Assembly (NCBI GenBank): GCA_038210135.1
Contig: JBBQWZ010000025.1
Location: forward strand, 26,459-90,458
DNA from: JBBQWZ01 sp038210135
Lineage (GTDB): Bacteria > Acidobacteriota > Terriglobia > Bryobacterales > Bryobacteraceae
DNA: 64,000 bases
Reading direction: 5' to 3'
Each line of letters starts with the position of its first letter. The stretch's first letter is position 1. A program made the translations under genes and the position numbers. This document shows, one piece after another, positions 50,158 to 61,100 of this stretch. Under the pieces are notes generated by a model, which was not told the DNA's origin, did not search any database, and worked only from the letters and a program-made list of their open reading frames with translations.

Positions 50158-51480
50158 TTATGGCGCCGCCGCCACTGCCGTGGACTGCAGCCCGTCGGCC
50201 GTGACCATCAGCAATTGACCGTTCCGGATGCCCAAAGTATAGATCCCGGCTCCCGCTTTCTTGCTCACCACTTCGCCGGTTCGCAGCCGGAACGTAATCA
50301 GCGAACTGGTCTCGCGCGTGGTCCGCTGCACCGGCTCCCACGCCTTCTTCGCAGGCGGAGCCGCCTCGATCGTATATCCCGACTCGCCCTGGCTCGCAAA
50401 ACTTTGCCCACCGGCGGTGTTTGCGGTGAACGCATCCACCTCCGCCAGCTTCTTTCCAGCACTGTCGAAAACCGTTACACGCGCCGATGTCGGAATCACC
50501 CAGACGTCCCCGGCCTTGTGAACAAACTCTTTGTCTTCGAGATACGCGAAGCCGCCCGCCCTCCATATTTCGCGCCCGTTCGCCGCTTCAACGGCATGCA
50601 GTGTCGCGTCTTTCGGCGCTTCGTAGTCGCTCCAGAACAGCATTTCGCCAAGCAGCAAAAAGCTCGCACGGTAATACTTCTTCAATTGGAAACTGTGCTT
50701 CCACAGGAGCTTCCCCGACGCCGCATCGAACGTCGAAATCCCGGACTCGGTTGAAACCGCCGCCAGCTTTTCATTCGTTCCGATCCAAGCCGCTTCCGAC
50801 TGCGCGAGCAAGGAAATCATCCGCAGCGGGCCATCCAGTTTCTGCGTCCACTTGACGCCACCAGTCGCGAGATCGCGGCCTTCGAGAATCCCGGCGCGCC
50901 CTTGACCCACCAGCAACGTCTGGCCGGAGACGGCGATCGCACACCCCAGATCGTCCGCCGCCAACTCGCCCAGCTTCAGCGAAGCGACGCGCGTGACCTT
51001 GCCTGTCGCAACGTCCAACGAGACCAGTTCGCTGGCGCGATTCAAAACCCAAACAATTCCGCCCGCCGGAATAGGCGCGCTACTCGCCAGAAAATTCTCG
51101 TATTGCCACTTTGGATTTCCGGTTTTCGCATCGAGCGCCCGCAAGTAATGCGGCTCGGAATCGCTTTTCAGCGCCCGCGGATAAGCCAGCACTAGGTCCG
51201 CAACGCGCAGAACGCTTTCCCACTGATCCCTGGGCACTGAAGGCGCAGTCCATTTCACGTCCCCGGTGTGCTCGTCAATGGCGCGCAAGCCATCGAAGCT
51301 CGATAAGTATCCGGATCCGTCCACGTCGTGCGCTTCCGGAAGATGGATCCAGTGGCCGTTGCCCGCGACCTTCCAATCCTTGTAAACGGTTGCGTTCGGC
51401 GGCGGAGGCGGCGCATCGCACGACCACATCACGATGCCGAGCAACGCAGTTATTCCGCGAGCCCCGCGCGAATTAGCCAT
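50158..51480 (-). CDS. Secreted PQQ-like beta-propeller protein
   Basis: The 440-residue product from ATG 51480 has a signal peptide that ends at a Cys (ALLGIVMWSC-DAPPPPP), so it may be a lipoprotein although the lipobox is not ideal. The rest has outer-membrane assembly/BamB-like or PQQ-type blades (GDVKWTAPSV, GNPKWQYENF, GGVKWTQKL, GKLLWKHSF, GREIWRAGGF). No catalytic site is seen. It lies 100 bases upstream of the kinase gene on the same strand and could be a ligand or partner of the kinase's propeller (inference). Confidence 0.8.
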   Translation of the reverse strand: MANSRGARGITALLGIVMWSCDAPPPPPNATVYKDWKVAGNGHWIHLPEAHDVDGSGYLSSFDGLRAIDEHTGDVKWTAPSVPRDQWESVLRVADLVLAYPRALKSDSEPHYLRALDAKTGNPKWQYENFLASSAPIPAGGIVWVLNRASELVSLDVATGKVTRVASLKLGELAADDLGCAIAVSGQTLLVGQGRAGILEGRDLATGGVKWTQKLDGPLRMISLLAQSEAAWIGTNEKLAAVSTESGISTFDAASGKLLWKHSFQLKKYYRASFLLLGEMLFWSDYEAPKDATLHAVEAANGREIWRAGGFAYLEDKEFVHKAGDVWVIPTSARVTVFDSAGKKLAEVDAFTANTAGGQSFASQGESGYTIEAAPPAKKAWEPVQRTTRETSSLITFRLRTGEVVSKKAGAGIYTLGIRNGQLLMVTADGLQSTAVAAAP

Positions 51481-51844
51481 GCAGTCCAAGCTATCACCCA
51501 TCGATTGACATGTCCGACGTGCGGTTAAAAAAGAAAGGCGACCGCTGAGCCGGCAAGCGGGAGCTATTCGTCCATCATTAAGCTAGCGGATGGGTATCAT
51601 CGGTGCTACCTTTTACATCGCGAGTTTCTGCGGCACCACGGAGCTCGCCACCACTGACGCATTACATTGGGGACGAACGACAGTCGATACCTGCACCGGA
51701 GCCCTAACGTTGGTGTACTACCGCTGTAATGATGCGCGGCTTCGCTGGTCTCTGGAATCCAGCCGCGTTGGCATTGCGAGTACAGCGGCGGCGATTAGGA
51801 TCGGAAATTTTCAATGAACCGGTTATGGCCGCGCGATTTCACAT
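51481..51844. other. Intergenic region without a supported gene
   Basis: This 364-base stretch has a TTGACA at about 51506 facing right but no good -10 box at normal distance. A 75-codon frame on the plus strand (51590-51817) has no recognisable domain and no ribosome site. I see no gene, tRNA or clear repeat. Confidence 0.4.
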
Positions 51845-53176
51845 TCAACGAAGGTACGCCAGGTGCGGGCTCGCGGAGATCATCGCTTCGAGCACTTCCT
51901 CCGCCGGACGCCACTCGCCGACAATCGGATACTCGAGCAACGCCAATTTAGCCAATGAACGCGATTGTTCGACCGCCGCCCGAATCAGCGTGCGCTCGTA
52001 GGCCTTCACCGACAACACCAGCCCGCGAACTGATTCGGGCAACCGGCCAACCCTCTTTGGCGCCGCTCCCTCCCGAGTAATCGTGCACGCAACCTCCACC
52101 ACATCCTCGTCCGCAAGATCGTCGATCGACCCGCGATTCGCGACGTTAACGACCACGTCGCGCGCGGAATCGCCAAACAATCCCCGTAGCACTTCAACCG
52201 CGATCCGGTGATAGCCAGTCGCTGCCGCAAACGGATCCGGCTGCTCCGCCTGTTCGCCAAACGCGCTCCCGGACTCCGCCTCCAACTTGAAGTACGACGC
52301 GTTTCGCCGCATCAAATACCGCCGGTAAATCTCCAGCCTGTCAGCAGGCGAAGCACCAGCCAACTCCGCAAACAAATTCTGATTCAGCTTTTCAATCTCC
52401 GCCCCCCGTGTCGATCCCGCGGACAGTTGATTCCGCAAGGCCCGCGTCCGCGCGTAATAGAAAAACAAATACTCCGTAGGAATCAGCCCCAGCGTCCGAA
52501 TCAACTCCGGCTCAAGCAAGTCCGCCGGATACAACTGCCGCAAAAGCGAATCGCTCTCGAGCAAACGGGCAGTCACATCCACACCGCCCTGCGTCACGCG
52601 ACTCACCCAGCCAAGATGATTCAGCCCCGCATACGCGCATTCCACCTCGCCGCCCATCGCGCCCGAAATCCGATGGAACAGTTCGCTCGGCGTATCGCAG
52701 ATGCCGATCGCGCGAAGTTTGGTGTGCGTCGCGATCGCCTGCGAAATCAAACCCGCCGGATTCGTGAAACTCACGTACCAGGCCTCGGGAGCCAGCTTCT
52801 CAATCAGCCGCGCCTGCTGCAGCACCACCGGAACCGTGCGCAACGCCATCGCCGCGCCGCCCGGACCCGTCGTCTCCTGGCCCGCAAATCCATGCTCGAT
52901 CGCGATCCGCTCATCGCGCGCTCGAGCCTCAATGCCGCCAACCCGAATCGACGACAGCACGCACGCCGCGCCCTCAATCGCATCCTCAATCCGCTCGCGC
53001 GCAGCCACCGGAAACGGCGCCACGCCCTGACCCAGCGCTGCCATGATCCGCGCCCGAGTCACATCAACATCGAACAGCGATAGCTCCGAAATCTCGACGC
53101 CCGCCTCCGCCAACCCATGGATCAACAGCGGAGTCCGTACTCCGCCGCCGCCAATCAACGCTACTTTGATAGCCAC
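51845..53176 (-). CDS. Glycoside hydrolase family 4-like NAD/Mn-dependent glycosidase
   Basis: From GTG 53176 the 443-residue product begins [22 protein letters not shown], the NAD-binding start of GH4. Other GH4 segments are [63 protein letters not shown] and [10 protein letters not shown]4 enzymes split (often 6-phospho) alpha- or beta-glycosides by an oxidation-elimination route. The start overlaps the pfkB-like gene by 16 bases, with GAGGAG eight bases upstream, so they are coupled. Confidence 0.88.
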   Translation of the reverse strand: MAIKVALIGGGGVRTPLLIHGLAEAGVEISELSLFDVDVTRARIMAALGQGVAPFPVAARERIEDAIEGAACVLSSIRVGGIEARARDERIAIEHGFAGQETTGPGGAAMALRTVPVVLQQARLIEKLAPEAWYVSFTNPAGLISQAIATHTKLRAIGICDTPSELFHRISGAMGGEVECAYAGLNHLGWVSRVTQGGVDVTARLLESDSLLRQLYPADLLEPELIRTLGLIPTEYLFFYYARTRALRNQLSAGSTRGAEIEKLNQNLFAELAGASPADRLEIYRRYLMRRNASYFKLEAESGSAFGEQAEQPDPFAAATGYHRIAVEVLRGLFGDSARDVVVNVANRGSIDDLADEDVVEVACTITREGAAPKRVGRLPESVRGLVLSVKAYERTLIRAAVEQSRSLAKLALLEYPIVGEWRPAEEVLEAMISASPHLAYLR

Positions 53177-54102
53177 TCGCTCATCTCCTCGCGCGATGGA
53201 AATCCATTCATCCCGCCCGCCCGCCGTGTCGAAAGCGCTCCGCAAATATTGCCCGCCCGCAAAGATCGCTCCACCGATTCCCCGCGCAGCCATGAATCTA
53301 GAAACCCCGCGTCGAAGCAATCCCCCGCCCCGGTTGAGTCGATCCCCAAAGAATCGCTAGAGTAAGCGAGCGGGTTCCCATCTCCGCATAGCCCCGCCCG
53401 TAAGGGTGGGGCTCTCTCGGCGAGCCCGCCGACAGCGACGAACGCCCCATCCTCCAACGCCACCGAACCCGCCCCCCCCAACTTGATCGCCGCCCGAATC
53501 CCCAACTCGGCAAACCGCCGCATCATCCTCTCCGGATCGCGCTCTCCCGTCAAACACTCCGCTTCCTTCTCATTCGGCAAAAACCAACTGACCCCCGCAA
53601 GCGCCTTCCACACATCCCGATCCTGAAGCCACGACGGCTGCCACCCCGCGTCAATCGAAACCGTCCTCGCACGCCCGCACAACCACTGCAACAGCGAGGC
53701 ATCGCAAGCCGCCGCCACATGAAGATGATCCGCCTCCGGCAACGCGCGCAGCACCGAAGCCAACGCAACATTCGCCCCGCGATAGGAAAAGAACGTCCGG
53801 TCCTCCGGCATCGAAACCGCCACCGTCGTTCCCGTCGGCTCCGACGAATGCTCCATCAACAAATACCGGACCTCCAGCTCATCCAGCCTCGCGCGAACCC
53901 ATGAGTCCCTCCCAATCGGACCTGCCAACACCACCTCCCATCCCAGCCGCGTCAATCCATGGGCCGTATGCGGGGCCCCACCGCCCACCTCCAGCGTCAA
54001 CGCCGACGCAAACGCTTCTTCGCCCGGCTGCGGCCACGCCGCGAATCCCGACATCACCTGATCGACGTAAATCTCGCCCGCGACTACGATGCGTAAGGCC
54101 AT
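53161..54102 (-). CDS. PfkB-family sugar kinase with an in-frame repeat insert
   Basis: From ATG 54102 the 313-residue product has the PfkB layout: N-terminal [12 protein letters not shown], the [15 protein letters not shown] glycine motif, W-F-L-P-N-E-K-E-A near 195, and the ATP/catalytic motif [12 protein letters not shown]. Between the strand ending AFVAVGG and this motif there is an extra stretch of roughly 25 residues ([16 protein letters not shown]...) that is not normal for the family and is coded by a repeat element. It overlaps the APC permease by 19 bases and the GH4 gene by 16, a tight operon. Confidence 0.88.
   Translation of the reverse strand: MALRIVVAGEIYVDQVMSGFAAWPQPGEEAFASALTLEVGGGAPHTAHGLTRLGWEVVLAGPIGRDSWVRARLDELEVRYLLMEHSSEPTGTTVAVSMPEDRTFFSYRGANVALASVLRALPEADHLHVAAACDASLLQWLCGRARTVSIDAGWQPSWLQDRDVWKALAGVSWFLPNEKEAECLTGERDPERMMRRFAELGIRAAIKLGGAGSVALEDGAFVAVGGLAERAPPLRAGLCGDGNPLAYSSDSLGIDSTGAGDCFDAGFLDSWLRGESVERSLRAGNICGALSTRRAGGMNGFPSREEMSEWLSK
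53346..53412. repeat. Palindromic repeat element inside the pfkB-like gene
   Basis: Bases 53346-53372 match 58138-58164 at 24 of 27 positions. Just downstream, GCCCCGCCC (53391-53399) can pair with GGGTGGGGC (53404-53412) with one G-T/A-C type mismatch over a four-base loop. The element's exact borders cannot be set from one window. It keeps the reading frame. Confidence 0.65.
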
Positions 54103-55430
54103 TCGTGAATCTTCTTCGCTCTCCACAAGTACGCGCCAATACCCGCAATCAGCAGACAAACGCCCGCGAGAACGTACTGCCAGCCGCTAACAACCAGAAT
54201 AAATAGCCAGCCGAGCAGCGCGACGACACTGGTCACCGGGTAGCCCCACATCGCGAACGGACGCTCGATATCGGGACGGTTCCTCCGGATCAACGTCACC
54301 GCAACCACCTGCGCCAGGAATTGGATCATGATCTGGATCACGATCAGCGCCTTCACCAGGTCTTCCAAATCCAGCAGACACGCCACCGCCGACGCGCCGC
54401 CAAGGAACAAAAGCGAGAATGCCGGAAAGTTCTTCGTCGGATGCAGTTTCGCAAATGGCCGAAAGAAATTGCCTTCCACCGCCGCCACATACGGCACGCG
54501 CGAATAACCCAGCAGCACCGCGAACACCGACGCAAACGCCGTCCACAGCACCAGCAACGTAGCGAACCGCGCCGCGCCGCTGCCATAGATCCGCTCCATG
54601 AACGTTGAAACGATCGCTGGCGAATGCGCCGCTTCCTGCCAGGGGATCACGCCCAGTATCGTCACGTTCATCACGAGATAAACCGCCGCGACGCCAATCA
54701 CCGCATAGAGGATCGACCGCGGAACTGTGCGCCCCGGATTTTTCACCTCACCCGCGAAGAAACACACGTTGTTGTAGCCGCCGTAGTCGTACATCGCGAT
54801 CAACGTCGCGGCTCCGAGTCCAAAGAAGAACTTCGAGTTCAGCGCGAACGCCCCAGCCGGAAAGGTAAACGCCCGATGCGCATCGAAGTGCAGCAGGCCT
54901 GTAACGCTAATCCATGCAACCGTTGCCAGCACCACCACCCACAGCATCACCGACAACTTGCCGATGTCGTGAATCTCCCGATAGAGCAACGCGGTTGCGG
55001 CAAGACACACCGCCATCGCCAGCATCTTGCCTTCCATGCCCGTCATCGCGGGCCACAGGAATTTCGTGTACTGCGAGAAGCCCACCGCGCCTGAAGCGAT
55101 GCTGAGCGGCGCCGTCGTCACGATCTGCCACAGAAACAGAAATCGCATCAGGCGCCCCAGCGACCGCGGCCCGTATGCTTCGTAAAGATAACGATACGGT
55201 CCGCCGCTATCCGGCATCGCGGCGCCCAGTTCCGCCCAAACCAGTCCGTCGCAGATGGCAACCGCCGCGCCCAGCAGCCAACCGAGCATCGCCTGCGGAC
55301 CGTTCATGCTCGCGATGATCAGCGGGATCGTCAGAAACGGCCCGACGCCGATCATGTTCAGCATGTTCGCCGATGTCGCGCCCAGCAATCCCACGCCGCG
55401 AACCAGTTGCGGTCGCGCGTCGCCCGTCAC
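54084..55430 (-). CDS. APC-superfamily amino acid/polyamine-type permease
   Basis: The 448-residue product has about 12 hydrophobic segments. The first carries the APC unwound-helix motif (MLNMIGVGPFLTIPLI), and the second-third region has WAELGAAMPDSGGPYRYLYEAYG. This is the amino acid/polyamine/organocation fold. Substrate is not clear; the operon suggests an amino sugar or glyco-amine. It starts at GTG 55430 overlapping the TGA of the deacetylase gene (GTGA). Confidence 0.88.
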   Translation of the reverse strand: MTGDARPQLVRGVGLLGATSANMLNMIGVGPFLTIPLIIASMNGPQAMLGWLLGAAVAICDGLVWAELGAAMPDSGGPYRYLYEAYGPRSLGRLMRFLFLWQIVTTAPLSIASGAVGFSQYTKFLWPAMTGMEGKMLAMAVCLAATALLYREIHDIGKLSVMLWVVVLATVAWISVTGLLHFDAHRAFTFPAGAFALNSKFFFGLGAATLIAMYDYGGYNNVCFFAGEVKNPGRTVPRSILYAVIGVAAVYLVMNVTILGVIPWQEAAHSPAIVSTFMERIYGSGAARFATLLVLWTAFASVFAVLLGYSRVPYVAAVEGNFFRPFAKLHPTKNFPAFSLLFLGGASAVACLLDLEDLVKALIVIQIMIQFLAQVVAVTLIRRNRPDIERPFAMWGYPVTSVVALLGWLFILVVSGWQYVLAGVCLLIAGIGAYLWRAKKIHEWPYAS

Positions 55431-58129
55431 CGCGCCGGATTCTTGGGCAGGCTGATCATGTTCGCGAAAATGCGGTACGCGCCCGGAACGCCTTCCGGCA
55501 ACTGCCGGTAAAACGCGTAGGCGTTATAGATGTAGACGCCCTTGCCGTACTTCGCATACAGCAGGCCGCCCTTTTGCGGCTCCTGCCCCGCGTCATGCGT
55601 TTCGAGCAGCGCCTCGTATTGCGCGTCCCACGAGCGAAGCCACTTCGATCCGCGCTCCTCTACCCATCCGGCAAAGTCTTTTTCGCCGATCTTGTTCGGC
55701 CACTGGAACAGCGGATTCGCCGGCGCAAGAATGTTGATCTTCGACGCCTCGTCCGTCACCTCTTCCGGATTGTTGCCCATCGCGTACGGATACGGACCGT
55801 AGTTGTGGTCGTATTCCGGCGTGTTGTATTGCACGATCACGACGCCGCCGTTCTTCACGTATTCAAGAACCCGGTGATTCGAAACCGCCAGCTCCGGCCG
55901 GGCCGCGTACGCGCGAACGCCCAGCAGAATCGCGTCGTACTTCGACAGATCGCCGCTCTGCACATCCTGCGCCGCCAGGAATTCGACCTTCACACCCAGA
56001 TGCGAAAGCGAGCCCGGAACATCGTCGCCGCTGCCCATGATGTATCCGATCTTCAAGCCCGGTGCGACCTTTACGTCAACGCCCGTCGTTTTGTACGTCG
56101 AGGGCTGATACAGCGGGTACGGCCGCGCGCCGGAATAGCCGGTTAGATCGTAACCTTCGCGATACTGCTTCCCGCCATACTCCGCCACCGCCGTAATCGC
56201 GTACGACTTCTCGACCAGGCCCACGGGCGTCACCGTGAATGCAATCGCGCGATCCTCGCCATCGACGCTCGTCGTAAACGCGGCCGACTCCGGCTGCGAC
56301 TTCCAGCCCGCCGGAAGGTCCAAGCGCACCGTTCCGGACGCCGCGCCTTTCACATTGCTGTGAATCACCGTCTTCACCTCGAACGCTTTCGCACCGATCG
56401 GCACAATGCCAAAGCGCGGCGAGATCTGAATGCCAATCGCCGGAGCAACCACCAAGGGATCGAGCACGGTCCCTAATCCGGTAACCCGCTTCACCGTCTG
56501 GACGTAATTCCCGACAACAACCGGAACGCCTTCGTAAGTCCACTCCGCCCAACCAGCGATCGGATACGGCGCCAGCGGGCGATTCAAGAACGCTTCGTCG
56601 CGAATGTCGTAATAGGACTGCTCAATGTCGGGCCGCGTGAAGTAGGGCCGCGTGAACGGCGCGTCGTCAGGCGCCTTCACGGACACCTTCGCGTCGGCGA
56701 CGCCGTTTGGCTTCATCAATCCGCCGGTATCGACGGACGACGCCGTCCAAGCCGGGCCGGAACTCGCCCTCACACTGAGACTCGTCAGCGTCGCCATCGC
56801 GCCGCTTTGATTCACCGCGTGCAAATTGACTCCAAACGCCTGCCCCGGAATCGCCACGCGAAACGTCTCCGGATCGCCCATAAACATTGCCATCCGCGCA
56901 TTCGGCTCCTGCGCGGGCGCGACCACGGCGGAGAGCGAAAGCGAAAGTGCCTCCGCGAGCGCGCTATTAAACTGCGCGTCCTTGATTCGCAGTTCGTGCA
57001 GAATGTCGTACTTCGAATCGGCCGAAAGCCCGCTCTTCTCGACCGCCGAAATCAACGCCATCGTCTCGCGCCGACCCGCGGCGAGCGCGGGAGCCGACTT
57101 CTCGGGCGCGTTCGAAGAAAACTTCGCAATCGCCTCTTCGACGGCGGCGTTGACCTTTCGCAGACCCGCAGCCAGAAACGTCGAGTCCCCGCCCTTCGCC
57201 AGCGTCGCGATTCCGGCAAGCGATATGTCGATACCTTGGAAGAAATTGTCCTCTTTATCCGGAACCGTCACCAGGGATGCAACACGGTGATAGGCGCTCG
57301 CAACCGGACCCGCCTTCGGAATACTCGGACCGCCATTCTGCGACTTCTGCAGTCCCAATCCCTCGCGTGCGATCTGCGCGTAGGTTGCCCCCAGCACCGC
57401 GTCGAAAGTCCCCTGCGGAACCTCGACGTTCACCGAGAGCTGCGCAGCCGCATTCCGCCCGAACATACCCGGCGCCCGCGCGTAATCCTTCACCGGATTC
57501 CACGGCCGTAGTCCAGCGCGGATCTGATCAGGAAACACACTCGGATCGCCTGACGCCTTGAACACTTCCTTCGCCATCGCTCCCGCCGTCTGATGGTTCC
57601 CGTGCCCGTCGCTAGGGCCTCCGACGAACACCGACGAGATCACCAGCGGACGCACCATGCGCACAACCCGAACCACGTCGTACAGCACGCGCTCGCGCGT
57701 CCAATGCTCCATCGACTCCGCCATGGTCTTCGAAAAGCCGTAGTCCACGACGCGAGTCCAGTATTGATCCACGCCGTAGTAGCGCCCCGCGGCGAGCAGT
57801 TCCTGCGTCCTCACCAGCCCCAATCCATCGAAGAAATCCGGCGACATCACGTTCGCGCCGCCCTCTCCGCGATTCAGCGTCAACAGCGCAACGCGCGAAC
57901 CGCGGCCGCGCGATTCGTAAGTCAGCATGCCGCCGTCCTCGTCGTCCGGATGCGCCGTAATCATGATCAGGCTCGCGCGCGTGTGCAGCTTCTTCAGACT
58001 CTGCCAAAGCGCGGCGGAGCCCTTGTTGATAGGAATTTCCTGCGCCACTACGGAAGGCTGAATAGTCGAATCGTACGGCGTCTGCGCGAGCGCGGCAGTG
58101 ACACAAAGCAAGCAAAGAAAGCTTTTCAT
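55427..58129 (-). CDS. Secreted PIG-L-type deacetylase with C-terminal glutamine-amidotransferase-like domain
   Basis: From ATG 58129 the 900-residue product has a signal peptide (KSFLCLLCVTAALAQ), the PIG-L/LmbE Zn motif (ITAHPDDEDGG, with SDGHGNHQTAG later), a middle region of Ig/NEW3-like strands (about 420-690), and a C-terminal ThuA/GATase1-like domain (KYDAILLGVRAYAARPELAV, NGGVVIVQYNTPEY). PIG-L enzymes remove acetyl groups from GlcNAc-like sugars. With the permease, kinase and GH4 genes it suggests handling of an acetylated glycoside. An open frame runs on upstream to 58543 but overlaps the TonB gene. Confidence 0.88.
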   Translation of the reverse strand: MKSFLCLLCVTAALAQTPYDSTIQPSVVAQEIPINKGSAALWQSLKKLHTRASLIMITAHPDDEDGGMLTYESRGRGSRVALLTLNRGEGGANVMSPDFFDGLGLVRTQELLAAGRYYGVDQYWTRVVDYGFSKTMAESMEHWTRERVLYDVVRVVRMVRPLVISSVFVGGPSDGHGNHQTAGAMAKEVFKASGDPSVFPDQIRAGLRPWNPVKDYARAPGMFGRNAAAQLSVNVEVPQGTFDAVLGATYAQIAREGLGLQKSQNGGPSIPKAGPVASAYHRVASLVTVPDKEDNFFQGIDISLAGIATLAKGGDSTFLAAGLRKVNAAVEEAIAKFSSNAPEKSAPALAAGRRETMALISAVEKSGLSADSKYDILHELRIKDAQFNSALAEALSLSLSAVVAPAQEPNARMAMFMGDPETFRVAIPGQAFGVNLHAVNQSGAMATLTSLSVRASSGPAWTASSVDTGGLMKPNGVADAKVSVKAPDDAPFTRPYFTRPDIEQSYYDIRDEAFLNRPLAPYPIAGWAEWTYEGVPVVVGNYVQTVKRVTGLGTVLDPLVVAPAIGIQISPRFGIVPIGAKAFEVKTVIHSNVKGAASGTVRLDLPAGWKSQPESAAFTTSVDGEDRAIAFTVTPVGLVEKSYAITAVAEYGGKQYREGYDLTGYSGARPYPLYQPSTYKTTGVDVKVAPGLKIGYIMGSGDDVPGSLSHLGVKVEFLAAQDVQSGDLSKYDAILLGVRAYAARPELAVSNHRVLEYVKNGGVVIVQYNTPEYDHNYGPYPYAMGNNPEEVTDEASKINILAPANPLFQWPNKIGEKDFAGWVEERGSKWLRSWDAQYEALLETHDAGQEPQKGGLLYAKYGKGVYIYNAYAFYRQLPEGVPGAYRIFANMISLPKNPAR

Positions 58130-58137
58130 AAGCGAAT

Positions 58138-58164
58138 CCAAAGAACCGCGAGCGTAAGCGAGCG
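58138..58164. repeat. Second copy of the repeat element, intergenic
   Basis: This 27-base stretch matches 53346-53372 at 24 positions and contains the core GTAAGCGAGCG. It lies in the 44-base gap between the TonB receptor stop and the deacetylase start, nine bases before the start codon, so it may affect ribosome access. The hairpin part seen at 53391 is not present here. Confidence 0.6.
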
Positions 58165-58173
58165 TCTCCAGCC

Positions 58174-61100
58174 CTAAAAATACAACTTCAACGCAAACTG
58201 AATCTCCCGCGGGTCCGCGATCGTACTCAGCGACTTGCCGAACGACGGCAGCGCCGCCGCCGCAATGCTGGCACTCGGATTCTGGAAATTCGCCCGATTG
58301 AACGTGTTGAAGAACTCCGTCCGGAACTCCGCCTTCCATCGCTCGCGGAACACGAACGACTTGAAGATGCTGATATCCACGTTCTCGATCCCGGGCCCGT
58401 GGAACTTCCGCGGAGCGCAATTGCCAAAGAACCCCGCCGCCGGATTCGCAAACGCCGCCGAATTCAGGAAGAATCCCGGCGATGCTCCGCCCGCGTACCG
58501 CGACCTGTCGGATGTTGCCCCAACAAACGGATCCGAAACGCAATTCGCGCGGCTTTGGTGGCTTCCGCCCGTCGCGCTGACGTCCGTCGCCGTCACTGTA
58601 AAGGGCGTGCCTGTTTGCAACGTCACGATCGTATTCAATTGCCAGCCGCCGATCAGCCTCGATGCGAGGCTATCGTTGTTCAAAATCATCTTGCCTTTTC
58701 CGACCGGAATTTCATACGTCCCATGCGCAACGAACCGGTGCGTCACATCGAACGGAGAATTGCTGCGCTCCCAGCTATAGTTGTACGCATTCGCCGGCGT
58801 CGAACCGCCTGTCAGGTTGTCCACGAAATCGGAGAAGTTGTGGCTCCAGGTGTAATTCACGCCGAACGCCAGCCCATGCGAAAACCGTCGGCGTAGCGAC
58901 ACCAGCAAGCCGTTGTAATTGGTGTTGCCGTCGTTCGTCGCGTATTCGAGAAACGCGTGATTCCCTGTCGTCGCCGTCAGCGTCGTGTTCAGATTCGCGT
59001 ACGGGAAGACGGTCTGCGGCTTGCCCGCGGCATCGAACCCTGTCACCAGACCCTGATTCGCGTTGCGGAGCCGGTTCATCTTTCGCCCGAAGTTCCCCAC
59101 ATAGGAAACGTCCAGCACCATGCTCGGCGATAGCTCGACCTGCGGACCGAAGCTGATCTGGTTGACATAACCGGTTCGCTCGTTCGGATCCTGCGCGCGG
59201 AACTGAAGCCGCGTCAGGTCGAGCAGCGAAGCGCTGAACGCCGGAAAGCCATTCTTCAACTGGAACACCGGCGTCGTGCTTCCAAGGGTCTGGATCAGCG
59301 AGGCATCGATGACAGCCGGCGGATTCAGCGCCAGCACGCTCTCGGACCCGATGCGCACGACGTGTTGGTAGAACGCACCGTAGCCGCCGCGCAGCACCAC
59401 GCGTTTCATTGGCTGCCAACTGATCCCGATGCGCGGCGCAAAATCGTTCTTATCCGGATGCACCAGGCCGCGCGAGAACCAGTCGCCGTCTTTCGCCGTC
59501 ACAAACCCGCCACCATTCGCCGACGTAAAGTTCGACATCGCGTTCTGATGATTCAGAATCGGCGAAAACAATTCGTAGCGCAGCCCATAGTTAACGGTCA
59601 GATTCGGCCGGACGCGCCACGTATCCTGCACGAAGAAATTATTCGAATATTGGTAGCTGTGCACCACCGTCGGCGTCGTGTATTGCACCGTGCTCGGATC
59701 GCCCAGCAGGAAATCCGCCAGGCCGAGGCCGACGTTGCCCGTATAGATGCCGGTGGAGCTGATCGATCCTTGCGGCGCCGTCAGATCCAGAAAGTTGTCG
59801 CTCGTGTGCCGGTGCTCGTAACCGAACTTGAAGCTATGGTTTCCGGTCAGCCAACTCAACGAATCCACCAGTTGCCATGCCTGCGAAACCTGAAACTGCG
59901 GACGGAACGGCGACGAACCCAGCCTCGTCAAACCGCTGACGTTGATCGGCGGAATGCCCGCGTTGTTCGGCCCCGGAGGAATCCCGTTCAATCCGTAATC
60001 GGCCGCCAGCGACTTGCCGCTCTCAAGGCCGACCATCGTGCTGTGCGCGTTGTCGCGGCTGAACCCCACCCGCATCTCGTTCAGCATCGACGGCCGAATC
60101 AGGTCCGTCCACGCCGCCGCGACGGACTGCCCGCGAATCGCGTACTGTGTCGCGAAGTTGCCGTTGCCGGCGATCGGATTGGCGGTCCACGGCGGATCTT
60201 GCCGGTCTACCCGAAAATTGCTATACCGCGCAAATACCCTGCTGTTGGGAGTGAAGTTGTGGTCGACGCGCGCATCGTAGGAAGTCGTGTCCGTCGGAAC
60301 AGAGGGCTGATATTGATAATTGGTCGCGCCCGTCCAACTGCCCGCCTGACCCAGCCTCGCGACCGCGGACGGCAGATTCGGGTCCGGGTACAGCGTGACC
60401 AACCGCGCCGCCACCGGATCGATGCAGCCCTTCGCCACCACGTTGCCCGCGATGCAGTTGCTCTGCCCGGCTACCTTGGGGTCGGTCAACGAAGGCTTCA
60501 GCTCGAGAAAATTGCCGGTCTTGAAGAGCGGCGTCGGAACCGTCGAAAGGACGGTCGTGGCTTTTCGCGACGTGAAGTCCTGCATGTCGAAAAAGAAAAA
60601 AGTCTTGTTCTTGACGATCGGACCGCCAATCGTTCCGCCGTACTGGTTTTGCGAATAGTGCCCGCGCGGAACGCCGCCCGCATTGTTAAAAAACGTATTC
60701 GCGTCCAGCTTGTTGTTGCGCAAGAACTCCCACACGTTCCCGTGGAACTGATTTGTTCCGGTCTTGATCGATGCGTTGATAATGGCTCCGGCCGAAGTGC
60801 CGAACTCCGCGGAGTACGTCCGCGTCTGCACTCGGAACTCCTGCAATGCGTCAGGCGGAGGCTGCACCGTCTGCACCGATCCTTCCTGCAAATTCGTCGA
60901 CCCCGAATTGTTATCGACGCCATCGAGCGAGAAGTAATTCTGCGTCTCCAGATTCCCGTTCGCGCTGAAGCGGTCGGGAGCCTGATTGTTCTGATTCGTC
61001 AGATTCTTCTGGATGCCGGCTTCCAGAAGAGCGAGGTCCGCGTAGCGCCGCCCATTCAAAGGCAAGTCGCGAATCTGCCGCTCCTGCACTACGCCGCCGA

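Noticed and set aside
51590..51817. 75-codon frame on the plus strand
   Set aside because: No ribosome site, domain or codon pattern to support it.
58130..58543. N-terminal extension of the deacetylase frame
   Set aside because: Would precede the signal peptide and overlaps the TonB receptor's coding end in another frame.
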